Positions 1-6,771 of a stretch of DNA of 22,490 nucleotides are shown one piece after another. The translations under genes were made by a program, and so were the position numbers. Location of the stretch: NCBI RefSeq assembly GCF_035938995.1, contig NZ_DASZGI010000260.1:1-22490 (forward strand), given 5' to 3'. How positions within the stretch are numbered: position 1 is the stretch's first letter; each line of letters starts with the position of its first letter. The DNA comes from DASZGI01 sp035938995. Lineage in GTDB: Bacteria; Actinomycetota; Actinomycetes; Streptomycetales; Catenulisporaceae. The notes beneath the pieces are model-generated. The model did no database searches. It was not told the origin of the DNA and saw only the letters and a program-made list of their open reading frames with translations.

Positions 1-240
1 GGTATCCACATGCAACAACCCGAACGGCACCGGCGCCGGCCAGAACGCCTTCACCGCCAGATGCAGCATCACAATCGAATCCTTACCCCCGCTGAACAAC
101 AACACCGGACGCTCGAACTCCGCCACCGACTCCCGAAAGATATGAACAGCTTCGGACTCGAGCAGATCGAGATGTGACGCGGTGAGCGGCAAAGGGCGCG
201 GCAAAGCCTCAATACGGTCACTCAACTTGGACTCCTTCAT
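1..240 (-). CDS. cysD: Sulfate adenylyltransferase subunit 2 (CysD), N-terminal part, cut by window edge
   Basis: Only the first 80 residues are in the window. The reverse strand reads from an ATG at 240 and shows ESEAVHIFRE, EFERPVLLFSGGKDS and AVKAFWPAPVPFGLLHVDT, the typical start of CysD, including the ATP-pyrophosphatase P-loop SGGKDS at about residues 50-55. CysD with CysN makes adenosine 5'-phosphosulfate from ATP and sulfate, the first step of sulfate assimilation in the cytoplasm. No good ribosome binding site is visible before the ATG; it is chosen because homology begins just after it. Codon use is odd for this window: 7 of 13 Leu codons are TTG and all four His codons are CAT, while neighbours prefer CTG/CTC and CAC. 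It is divergent from a UDP-sulfoquinovose synthase gene, which suggests a shared sulfur role. Confidence 0.93.
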   Translation of the reverse strand, partial: MKESKLSDRIEALPRPLPLTASHLDLLESEAVHIFRESVAEFERPVLLFSGGKDSIVMLHLAVKAFWPAPVPFGLLHVDT

Positions 241-504
241 CGCCCGTGGGGAGCCGCGTGGGTATACGTGGACACGCCGTGGGAGTGGCACTTGCGCGGG
301 TGAGAAGAAAAATACGGCGACTTCGCCGCATGACGCCTGGGGCCGGGTGGGTCCCGACACTGCGATTTAAGTGGTACTGCGGGCAGGGCTGACCCGTCAA
401 ACACCCAGCTGCTCTTTTGCATTATCTTTACCGATTTGAAGATCCACATAATGCCTATTTGATCTTGGTGTAAGCACTCTACCTGCGGCAAACTAGTAAA
501 GGAT

Positions 505-704
505 GTTAACTCTGAATATCAGGACCTCAACATCGGGCCCTCTTGGAAAGGCGACTCCACCTGCGATTACATGTTCTATGGAGCCCGTTCGACATACTCT
601 GTTAACATGGTGGGTACGCCAAATCTGGTTAACCCGGCCACCCCTGCGGGACTGTAGGGTTAACCCTCTCCCCCCGACATCCCGGACGTAGGGATAACCC
701 TCCC
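505..704. repeat. Cluster of GTTAAC-centred palindromes, possible operator array
   Basis: GTTAAC occurs at 505-510, 601-606, 628-633 and 659-664. The last is the centre of the 12-bp perfect palindrome AGGGTTAACCCT (656-667). A near copy with one changed base, AGGGATAACCCT, lies at 690-701. Starts of the last four are 27 to 34 bp apart, about three helical turns. A six-base palindrome would be expected about once in 4 kb or less often in GC-rich DNA. The cluster sits just upstream of the candidate rightward promoter, so a regulator of the cysD/sulfoquinovose synthase pair is a reasonable guess. The binding protein is unknown. Confidence 0.5.
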
Positions 705-724
705 GGTGAGGGGCTTCCAGGCGC

Positions 725-753
725 TTGACAGGGCGTCTGGTGGGGCTCAAGAT
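725..753 (+). promoter_or_regulatory. Candidate promoter for the sulfoquinovose synthase gene
   Basis: A perfect -35 hexamer TTGACA (725-730) is followed after 17 bases by CAAGAT (748-753), which keeps the A at position 2 and the AT at positions 5-6 of a -10 box. Transcription would start near 760 and give a leader of about 175 nt containing the hairpins at 796-880. The -10 match is only 3 of 6, so this is tentative. Confidence 0.4.
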
Positions 754-795
754 GCAACGCAGTGCGATGAATCGCAGCGGGGGGACCGCTACCAA

Positions 796-880
796 GAGGC
801 ACTGCCGAGCTGCTGTCCTCGGCGTGCCTCTGTATTGCCGCACGTTTTTAAAAGCGCGAAGCCGCCTCACCGTGGAGGCG
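796..880 (+). promoter_or_regulatory. Structured leader with competing hairpins (possible attenuator or riboswitch)
   Basis: Hairpin 1 pairs GAGGCAC (796-802) and GCCGAG (804-809) with CTCGGC (818-823) and GTGCCTC (824-830): 13 pairs with one bulged T and an 8-nt loop. A TTTTT run follows at 845-849. Hairpin 2 pairs CGCCTC (863-868) with GAGGCG (875-880) around a 6-nt loop. GCCTC at 826-830 could instead pair with GAGGC at 875-879, and GAGGC at 796-800 with GCCTC at 864-868, so alternative folds exist. CATTCC (902-907) can also pair with GGAATG (933-938), which contains the start codon. The T run is 14 nt from the stem, so classical termination is not assured. Confidence 0.4.
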
Positions 881-935
881 CTATGCGCGTGTCCACGGTT
901 CCATTCCGCGAAAACTCACGCGTGGGGTGTATGGA

Positions 936-2177
936 ATGCATGTCCTGGTTCTCGGCGGCGACGGATTCTGCGGTTGGCCGACTGCCCTTTATCTCTCCGA
1001 CCGCGGCAACGACGTCACGATCATCGACAATCTGAGCCGGCGCGCGATCGACATCGAACTCGAAGTCGAGTCGCTCACCCCGATCCGGCCGCTCAGCGAG
1101 CGGCTGCGGGTGTGGAAGGAGACCTCCGGCCGGCAGATCGAGTTCATCAACCTCGATCTGGCCACCGAGTACGACCGGCTCGTCGACGTGCTGACCCGGC
1201 TGCGCCCGGACGCCATCGTGCACTTCGCCGAACAGCGCGCGGCGCCGTACTCGATGCGCACACCCCGGACCAAGCGGTACACGATCGACAACAACGCCCG
1301 GTCGACCCACAACCTGCTGGCCGCGATGGTGGCCACCGGAACCGACGCAGCCCTCGTGCACCTCGGCACGATGGGCGTCTACGGGTACGGATGGTCCGGG
1401 TCCGCTCCGATCCCCGAGGGCTACCTCACCGTCAAGGTGCCCACTCCCGACGGCGACCTGGAGCGGGAGATCCTGCATCCGGCGAATCCGGGCTCTGTCT
1501 ACCACCTGACCAAGACGATCGACCAGCTGATGTTCGCCTTCTACGCGGCGAACGACCAGCTGCGGATCACCGACTTGCACCAGGGGATCGTCTGGGGGAC
1601 TCAGACCCCGCAGACCATCCGGGACGAGCGGCTGGTCAACCGCTTCGACTACGACGGCGACTACGGCACCGTGCTCAACCGCTTCCTCATGCAGGCGGCC
1701 ATCGGCCACCCGCTCACCGTGCACGGCACCGGCGGCCAGACCCGCGCCTTCATCCACATCAGGGACACCGTGCGGTGCGTCGAGATCGCACTGCTCAACC
1801 CGCCCGCGGCCGGATCGAAGCCGATGGTCTTCAACCAGGTCACCGAGACCTATCGGGTACGCGACCTGGCCAAGCTGGTCAGCAACCTGACCGGGGTTCC
1901 GGTGGCGAACCTGCCGAATCCGCGGCGCGAGGACGAGGAGAACGACCTGGTCGTGCGCAACGACCGGTTCCTCGCCCTGGGCCTGGAGCCGACCACGCTG
2001 TCCGAGGGCCTGCTCGACGAGTGCACCCACGTCGCGGCGCGGTATCGCGACCGGGTCGACCTCGGCAAGATCGTCTGCCGCTCGGTGTGGCGGGCCGGCA
2101 TGGCGACCGCCGAGGACCTGCTCACCGAGTTGCCCGACGAGTCGCGCCCGGTAGCCGAGCCTGCCGCCGCGAACTGA
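936..2177 (+). CDS. sqd1: UDP-sulfoquinovose synthase (SQD1-like), NAD-dependent sugar epimerase fold
   Basis: SQD1 enzymes convert UDP-glucose and sulfite to UDP-sulfoquinovose, the sulfonated sugar donor for sulfolipids and other sulfoglycans. The 413-residue protein follows plant and cyanobacterial SQD1 along its whole length. It has the NAD loop GGDGFCGW (7-14), DNLSRR, ESLTPI, HFAEQRAAPYSM, the catalytic LGTMG with Thr about 145, YHLTK with Tyr about 189 and Lys about 193, DLHQGIVWG, HPLTVHGTGGQTR, IRDTVRCVEIAL and LGLEP. This is far more specific than a generic epimerase call. The ATG at 936 is preferred over the GTG at 927 because TGGGG at 923-927 lies 8 bases before it and it begins directly at the nucleotide fold. 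A HlyD-type gene follows 93 bp downstream and may be cotranscribed. No SQD2-type glycosyltransferase is visible here, so the final product is unknown. Confidence 0.9.
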   Translation: MHVLVLGGDGFCGWPTALYLSDRGNDVTIIDNLSRRAIDIELEVESLTPIRPLSERLRVWKETSGRQIEFINLDLATEYDRLVDVLTRLRPDAIVHFAEQRAAPYSMRTPRTKRYTIDNNARSTHNLLAAMVATGTDAALVHLGTMGVYGYGWSGSAPIPEGYLTVKVPTPDGDLEREILHPANPGSVYHLTKTIDQLMFAFYAANDQLRITDLHQGIVWGTQTPQTIRDERLVNRFDYDGDYGTVLNRFLMQAAIGHPLTVHGTGGQTRAFIHIRDTVRCVEIALLNPPAAGSKPMVFNQVTETYRVRDLAKLVSNLTGVPVANLPNPRREDEENDLVVRNDRFLALGLEPTTLSEGLLDECTHVAARYRDRVDLGKIVCRSVWRAGMATAEDLLTELPDESRPVAEPAAAN

Positions 2178-2270
2178 CCCGCCCGCCGGACTACCCGCGA
2201 CCCCTGCCGCGACGGACCGGAGCGCCGCCGGTCCGCCGCGGCACGACGACCGTGCTCAGGAGAGATCAGG

Positions 2271-3692
2271 ATGGCCAGGAACGTCCGCGAGCGCGGCATG
2301 AACGCCGCGCTCGCCAGCGGAGAGGCCGGGGTCGGCGAGATCAAGCCGGCCAAGGCGCCGATGAAGCTGCGTCAACTGCTCGCGGCCCTGTTGGTCGCGG
2401 TGCTCGGGGCGGGCCTCGGCCTGTTCTCCTATCGGGCGCTCGCCTCGACACCGCCGAGCTTCACCGGCGAGGTCACCCCCGCGAACACGTACTACCTCGA
2501 CTTCGCCGCCACCGGCCTGGTCGAGACGCTTGCCGTGCGGCCCGGCGACCGGGTCAAGGCGGGTCAGATCCTCGCGACGCAGGACAACGCGGTCGCGGCC
2601 GCGAACCTGGCCGCTTCGCAGGCGACCGTCGCGGCGGATGAGGCGATCATCGCGGAAGATCAGGCGCCGCAGACGAGCGCGACCGCGGCCGCGCAGAATC
2701 AGTTGGACGTCTCAAAGGCGCAGACCGCGGTCCAGAGCGCGCAGGGAGCGCTCGACCTCGCCCGCACCGACGGCCAGAACCTGGTCAACGGCCAGCAGGG
2801 CGTGATCGCGGACGACCAGAAGACCCTCAGCGACGACACCGCGAGCTACGCCCAGTACTGCTCCCCCGGCGCCACTCAATCCCCGCCGGCGAATCCCGGC
2901 CCGGGTTCGAGTCCGACGCCGACCCCGTCAACCTCGACGTCGCCGCCCGTGAGCCAGGTGGAGCTCTGCCGCAACCTCGCCTCGCAGGTCGACCGGGACA
3001 GCACCGAACTGGCCCGGGCGCAGGCCGACCTGCAATCGGCCGAGTCCGCCAACCAGGCGCAACAGCAGCAGGACGACAGCAACCTGACCGCCAGCCAGTC
3101 GGTGCTCGCCTCGGCTCAGGCGGTGGTCGCCAGCCAGGGCGCCGCGCTGACTCCGGCCGTCATCGCCCAGGCGCAGTCCCAGCTGGCCCAGGCCAAGGCC
3201 CAGGTCGCGGCAGACCAGGTAACGCTGCGGCAGACCACGATCACCGCTCCGGTGGACGGCATCGTCGCGGAGACCGCCGGCAGCGTAGGCGACATCGCCG
3301 GGGCCGACGGAGTCCACAACTACGCCGGACCGGCCGGACAGGCGGGCACCGAGGCGAACCAGCAGTCGAACATCCAGCTTTTCTCGACGAACGGCTCCCC
3401 CAGCGGCGGGTCCAACCAGGCGGGCGCCTACTCAGCCCTGGTCACCATGTACTCCGGCGGTCTGAACGTCACGGCTCAGCTTCCCGAGTCCACCATGGCG
3501 GGGGTGCACGTCGGCCAGAACGCGACGCTCGCGATCGCCGCGGCCGGAGTGTCCGTGCCGGGGCGGATAAGCGAGATCGTCATGGTCCCGGCCACGGTGG
3601 CGGGCTCGACGTACTACGACGTGACGATCTCGATGTCGACGAAGTCCCCGGGAGTCATGGCGGGCATGTCTGTCACGGTCTCGCTGTCCTGA
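2271..3692 (+). CDS. HlyD/MacA-type membrane fusion (periplasmic adaptor-like) protein
   Basis: The 473-residue protein has a short cytoplasmic N-terminus, one membrane segment (about 33-53), then a split lipoyl/barrel-sandwich domain: the first half reads ATGLVETLAVRPGDRVKAGQ (80-99) and the second TITAPVDGIVAETAGSVGD (323-341). Between them lies a long Ala/Gln-rich coiled-coil hairpin (about 105-195 and 235-320). A beta-rich C-terminal adaptor domain follows. The hairpin tip holds a Pro/Ser/Thr-rich linker flanked by Cys197 and Cys233. Adaptors of this family work with ABC or MFS exporters, but no transporter gene is adjacent. GGAGA a few bases before the ATG at 2271 supports the start. The 93-bp gap after the sulfoquinovose synthase gene and shared strand suggest, but do not prove, one operon. 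Confidence 0.8.
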   Translation: MARNVRERGMNAALASGEAGVGEIKPAKAPMKLRQLLAALLVAVLGAGLGLFSYRALASTPPSFTGEVTPANTYYLDFAATGLVETLAVRPGDRVKAGQILATQDNAVAAANLAASQATVAADEAIIAEDQAPQTSATAAAQNQLDVSKAQTAVQSAQGALDLARTDGQNLVNGQQGVIADDQKTLSDDTASYAQYCSPGATQSPPANPGPGSSPTPTPSTSTSPPVSQVELCRNLASQVDRDSTELARAQADLQSAESANQAQQQQDDSNLTASQSVLASAQAVVASQGAALTPAVIAQAQSQLAQAKAQVAADQVTLRQTTITAPVDGIVAETAGSVGDIAGADGVHNYAGPAGQAGTEANQQSNIQLFSTNGSPSGGSNQAGAYSALVTMYSGGLNVTAQLPESTMAGVHVGQNATLAIAAAGVSVPGRISEIVMVPATVAGSTYYDVTISMSTKSPGVMAGMSVTVSLS

Positions 3693-3700
3693 GGCATCCT

Positions 3701-3720
3701 GGCCTGAAACATCACAGGCC
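3701..3720. terminator. Small hairpin between convergent genes
   Basis: GGCCTG (3701-3706) and CAGGCC (3715-3720) form a perfect 6-bp stem with an 8-nt loop. It lies directly after the HlyD-type stop codon and overlaps the end of the convergent lipoprotein gene. There is no T tract, so a terminator role is plausible only by position. Confidence 0.35.
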
Positions 3721-4638
3721 GCTGAGAGCGTCGAGAGCGATCTGCGGATACGGCCCGGAGCACTTGGGACAGAAGGCGGACGCCGCCGGATCGTTCAGCC
3801 AGTAGCCGTCGACATGCGCGCGCACCGCCTTCGCGGCCTGATCCATCGCGTCGGCGGTGACTGCGGTCCCGGACGGATTCGTGCTGATCCCCGCGACCAC
3901 CTTGACCGCGGGGTTGGCCTTGCGCGCCTGGTCGGCCGCCGCGTCGACGAACGAGGCGAACTGGCTGACGTTCGACTCGGCAGCCTGGGCCTGGATGTCG
4001 ATGACGTCGGCGGAAGCCGCGATCTGTCCGGCCAGGCCCAGATCGAGGAAGGACTGGTAGCGCCGGCCGCCGCCGCTCGGCACCGCCGGACTCAGCACAC
4101 TGATCAGGTCGACCGCGGGCGTGGCGATGAACTGGAGATGGTGCTGGTGCGCCAACTGCCCGGCGAGCTGGTCGTAGTGCGCCGGATCCTGCTGCTCGGC
4201 GGTCGGTGTCTGAGTCCAGTTCTCGTTGTCGTAGAGGACCGCTTTGATCCGCGGATCGAGCGTGCCGCCGTCCAGGGCGGACTGTAGGGCGCTGTAGCTG
4301 GTGAAGCTGGCGGTCGGCGTGCTGGTCCAGCCCGCGGGGATGGACCACTGCTTGGCGGCGACCACGACGTAGGCATTCGGAGTGTCGAAGTACTGCTTCA
4401 GCGTCCCTGATGTGTCCGTGGACTGTAAGCGCGTCAGGGTGCTGCCGCCGATGATCCAGACCGTGCCCGAGGCGGACCCACCCGTGGCAGCCGACGATCT
4501 CGAAGCCGGGGTGGACTGCGCCGGACCGGACGACGCCGAGTTGGACTGTGCCGGGTTCGACCCCGAGTTGCCCGAGCATCCCGCCGTCCATGCGAGCGCG
4601 AGCACGCTCGCTAACACCTGCCGTCCGCTGATCTTCAT
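3712..4638 (-). CDS. Secreted lipoprotein of unknown function, possibly TIM-barrel
   Basis: The 308-residue product starts with a charged n-region and hydrophobic segment ending in a lipobox (TAGC, Cys21), so it should be exported and lipid-anchored. A Ser/Gly/Ala/Pro linker (22-58) follows. The rest shows regularly spaced hydrophobic strands followed by acidic or polar residues: VWIIGG, AVLYDNENW, LQFIATPAVDLI, ADVIDIQAQ, VKVVAGIST and VDGYWLNDP. This looks like alternating strands and helices of a (beta/alpha)8 glycoside-hydrolase-like barrel, with acidic residues after strands (DNEN, DIQ, YWLND). I do not recognise a named family. CPKC near the C-terminus could form a disulfide. It converges on the HlyD-type gene, which argues against cotranscription with the sulfosugar genes. 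Confidence 0.75.
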   Translation of the reverse strand: MKISGRQVLASVLALAWTAGCSGNSGSNPAQSNSASSGPAQSTPASRSSAATGGSASGTVWIIGGSTLTRLQSTDTSGTLKQYFDTPNAYVVVAAKQWSIPAGWTSTPTASFTSYSALQSALDGGTLDPRIKAVLYDNENWTQTPTAEQQDPAHYDQLAGQLAHQHHLQFIATPAVDLISVLSPAVPSGGGRRYQSFLDLGLAGQIAASADVIDIQAQAAESNVSQFASFVDAAADQARKANPAVKVVAGISTNPSGTAVTADAMDQAAKAVRAHVDGYWLNDPAASAFCPKCSGPYPQIALDALSGL

Positions 4639-4827
4639 TCAGGCAAGTTCCATGTCTGAGAGCCGGTGTCATGCCGACCGCTACCCTACCCACGCTTAGA
4701 TAAGCACCGCGTATGGCAGGACATGAAATTGCCCCGAGGCTATGGCTTCAGCGGCGGGTACTGCGGATCGAGCAGGCCACGGGACGTTGCGTCGATCGTG
4801 TTGGGATTTCGCTACAGAGATTCTTTG
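4639..4827. promoter_or_regulatory. Intergenic region upstream of the lipoprotein gene
   Basis: This short stretch holds no gene that I can support. The only clear element is an inverted repeat, GCTTA-GA-TAAGC, at 4694-4705, about 55 bp upstream of the lipoprotein start on the minus strand. It is a possible operator. No convincing -10/-35 pair was found. Confidence 0.25.
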
Positions 4828-5712
4828 CTACAGGGCGGCGGCGAGGTCCGGATCGAGCAGATCGGCCAACAGGTCGCCTCGCTCTTCGACGCGGGCCAGC
4901 ACCTGATTCGGCGTGAAGGCCAGCTGCGCGGGCCGGGTGCACGCTTCGACCTCGTCCCAGCTGACCGGCGTCGAGACGGTCGCGGTGGCTCGGGCGCGCA
5001 GGGAGTACGGCGCCACGGTGGTCTTGGCGGTGGCGTTCTGGGACCAGTCCACGAAGACCTTGCCGGGCCGCTCGGCCTTGGCCATCGTGGCGGTCACCAG
5101 GTCGGGCAGGGCCGTGACCAGCGCGCGGGCCAGAGATTTGGCGTAGGCGACGGCCCGGTCGGCGGGGGCGCGGTCCAGCGGCGCGTACAAGTGCAGCCCT
5201 TTGGAGCCCGAGGTCTTGACCACCCCGGTCAGCCCGTCGCGGGCGAGGACGGCGCGGGCCGCCAGCGCGACCTTCGCGCAGTGCACGATCGTCGTGCCGG
5301 GCCCCGGGTCCAGGTCGATCACCAGCCGGTCGTGCACCGCGGGCTCCGGAGCGGTCCACTGCGGCACGTGCACCTCGAGGCAGGCGAGGTTGGCCAGCGC
5401 GACGAGACTGGCCAGGTCGTCCACGGTGACCCGCTCCTTCTCGCCCGAGTGGCTTGGCACTTCGGCGCGGGCAACCCACGACGGGGTACCCGGGGGCGGG
5501 TTCTTCACGTAGAAGCTCTCGCGACCGACGCCGTCGGGGAACCGCAGGAAGGAGGCGGGGCGGCGGCGCACGTGCGGCAGCATCGCGGGGGCGACGCGGG
5601 CGTAGTAGTGCAGCGCCTCGCCCTTGGTCCATCCGTCCGGCCAAAGTGGCTTGTCGAGATGGGTCAGAGTGATCCGGCGCCCGTCCACTGTCGTTCCCAC
5701 GCCCGCGGGCAT
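4828..5712 (-). CDS. ligD: LigD-type polymerase/primase for non-homologous end joining (stand-alone PolDom)
   Basis: The 294-residue protein matches the archaeo-eukaryotic-primase-like polymerase domain of LigD. Visible signatures are LTHLDKPLWPDG near the N-terminus, FYVKNPP, LEVHVPQW (His115), the metal-binding VIDLDPGPG (Asp133, Asp135), KTSGSKGLHLY (168-175) and FVDWSQN (Asp222). This domain fills gaps and adds nucleotides, preferentially ribonucleotides, at Ku-bound DNA ends. The length fits a polymerase domain alone; nuclease and ligase domains are absent. The minus-strand ATG at 5712 is preceded by GGGGA at good distance. It is divergent from ku with 45 bp between, a common end-joining arrangement. 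The gene symbol is given for family membership only; an equivalent locus name such as polymerase-LigD would serve as well. Confidence 0.93.
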   Translation of the reverse strand: MPAGVGTTVDGRRITLTHLDKPLWPDGWTKGEALHYYARVAPAMLPHVRRRPASFLRFPDGVGRESFYVKNPPPGTPSWVARAEVPSHSGEKERVTVDDLASLVALANLACLEVHVPQWTAPEPAVHDRLVIDLDPGPGTTIVHCAKVALAARAVLARDGLTGVVKTSGSKGLHLYAPLDRAPADRAVAYAKSLARALVTALPDLVTATMAKAERPGKVFVDWSQNATAKTTVAPYSLRARATATVSTPVSWDEVEACTRPAQLAFTPNQVLARVEERGDLLADLLDPDLAAAL

Positions 5713-5757
5713 ACTCTGAAAATCCCCGCATATGAATCAGCTCATGCGAGGTGACTG
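5713..5757. promoter_or_regulatory. Divergent intergenic spacer of the end-joining genes
   Basis: The 45-bp spacer contains both ribosome binding sites (GGGGA for the polymerase, GAGGTG for ku). It also holds an inverted repeat CGCAT-N12-ATGCG at 5727-5748. It is too short for two full separated promoters, so these must overlap or extend into the genes. Confidence 0.3.
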
Positions 5758-6765
5758 ATGCGCAGTTCGTGGAAGGGCGCTATTTCGTTCGGCCTGGTGA
5801 CGGTCCCGGTCGCGATCGCACCTGCGGTCGAGGAGCACACCATCGCGATGCACCAAGTCCACGCCGAGGATGGCGGGCGGGTGCGGATGAAACGTGTGTG
5901 CGAGCTCGAGGACCGCGAGGTCCCGTACGGGGAGATCGCAAAGGGGTACGAGACCGACGACGATCGCACGGTCGTGCTGACCAACGAGGATCTGGCCGCG
6001 CTGCCGCTGCCGACCAAGAGGGTCATCGACGTGCTGGCCTTCGTGGACGAGAGCCAGATCGACCCGGTGTACTTCGCCAAGCCGTACTACGTCGCGCCGG
6101 ATAAGACGGGCGCGAAGCAATACGCACTGCTGCGCGACGCGATGGCGGAGAGCGGCCGAGTCGCGGTCACCAAGATCACCCTGTCCACCCGGGAATCCCC
6201 CGCGGTGCTGCGCATCCACGACGACGTGCTGGTCCTGCAGCTGATGGTGTGGCCGGACGAGGTGCGCTCGGCGGCCGGCATAGCCCCGCAGGACGCGTCG
6301 GTGCGCCCGCAGGAGTTGGCGATGGCCAAGTCGCTGATCGAGACGCTCTCCGCGGACTTCCCGGACCTGGCCGAGGACCTGCACGACGACTACCAGGCCG
6401 CGCTCCAGGCATTGGTCGAGGCGAAGCTGGAGGGCGTCGAGCCACCGCACGAGGCACCGCACCGCAAGGCCGCGGACAACGTCATCGACCTCATGGCGGT
6501 GCTGGAGCGAAGCGTCCAGGCGGCGCAGGGCAATCGGTCCCGGTCCCGCAAGGCGGAGGCGCCGGGCAAGGGTGCTGAAGAGGCCCCGGCGGAGGCACGC
6601 AAGACCCCGGCGAAGAAGACGGCGCCCCGAGCCGCGTCGAAAGCCACCGCCGAGAGCGCCCCGGCGAAGAAGACGGCCGCGAAGAAGGCTGTCACGAAAA
6701 CGACCGCAGCGAAGAAGGCTGTTGCGAAAAGCACGACCGCGAAGACGGCGAAGCGCCCGGCGTGA
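5758..6765 (+). CDS. ku: Ku protein, bacterial non-homologous end joining
   Basis: The 335-residue protein begins MRSSWKGAISFGLVTVPV, the hallmark start of bacterial Ku, and carries the conserved core MKRVCELEDREVPYGEIAKGYE, IDPVYFAKPYYV and VLVLQLMVWPDEVR. Ku forms a homodimeric ring that binds double-strand ends and recruits LigD activities. The core ends near residue 250. It is followed by about 75 residues rich in Lys and Ala with repeated AKK-T/A units (262-335), like the DNA-binding C-terminal extensions of actinobacterial Ku. GAGGTG lies just before the ATG. The stop is only 6 bp from the stop of the convergent thaumatin-like gene, with no room for a separate terminator. Confidence 0.96.
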   Translation: MRSSWKGAISFGLVTVPVAIAPAVEEHTIAMHQVHAEDGGRVRMKRVCELEDREVPYGEIAKGYETDDDRTVVLTNEDLAALPLPTKRVIDVLAFVDESQIDPVYFAKPYYVAPDKTGAKQYALLRDAMAESGRVAVTKITLSTRESPAVLRIHDDVLVLQLMVWPDEVRSAAGIAPQDASVRPQELAMAKSLIETLSADFPDLAEDLHDDYQAALQALVEAKLEGVEPPHEAPHRKAADNVIDLMAVLERSVQAAQGNRSRSRKAEAPGKGAEEAPAEARKTPAKKTAPRAASKATAESAPAKKTAAKKAVTKTTAAKKAVAKSTTAKTAKRPA

Positions 6766-6771
6766 ACCGGG

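Larger units (their letters stand above)
241..935. promoter_or_regulatory. Divergent intergenic region between cysD and the sulfoquinovose synthase gene
   Basis: No convincing gene lies in these 695 bases; the short open frames here lack homology and good start context. The stretch is less GC-rich than its surroundings. It contains four GTTAAC palindromes (505, 601, 628, 659) and a related AGGGATAACCCT near 690, a promoter-like pair at 725-753, and two hairpins at 796-830 and 863-880 in the presumed leader of the rightward gene. For cysD, a GATAAT box on the minus strand (421-426) is a weak -10 candidate without a clear -35. These elements are annotated separately. Confidence 0.6.

Noticed and set aside
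725..2641. 638-codon plus-strand open frame over the sulfoquinovose synthase gene
   Set aside because: Arg/Pro/His-rich translation without domains; it is a frame shadow of the real gene.
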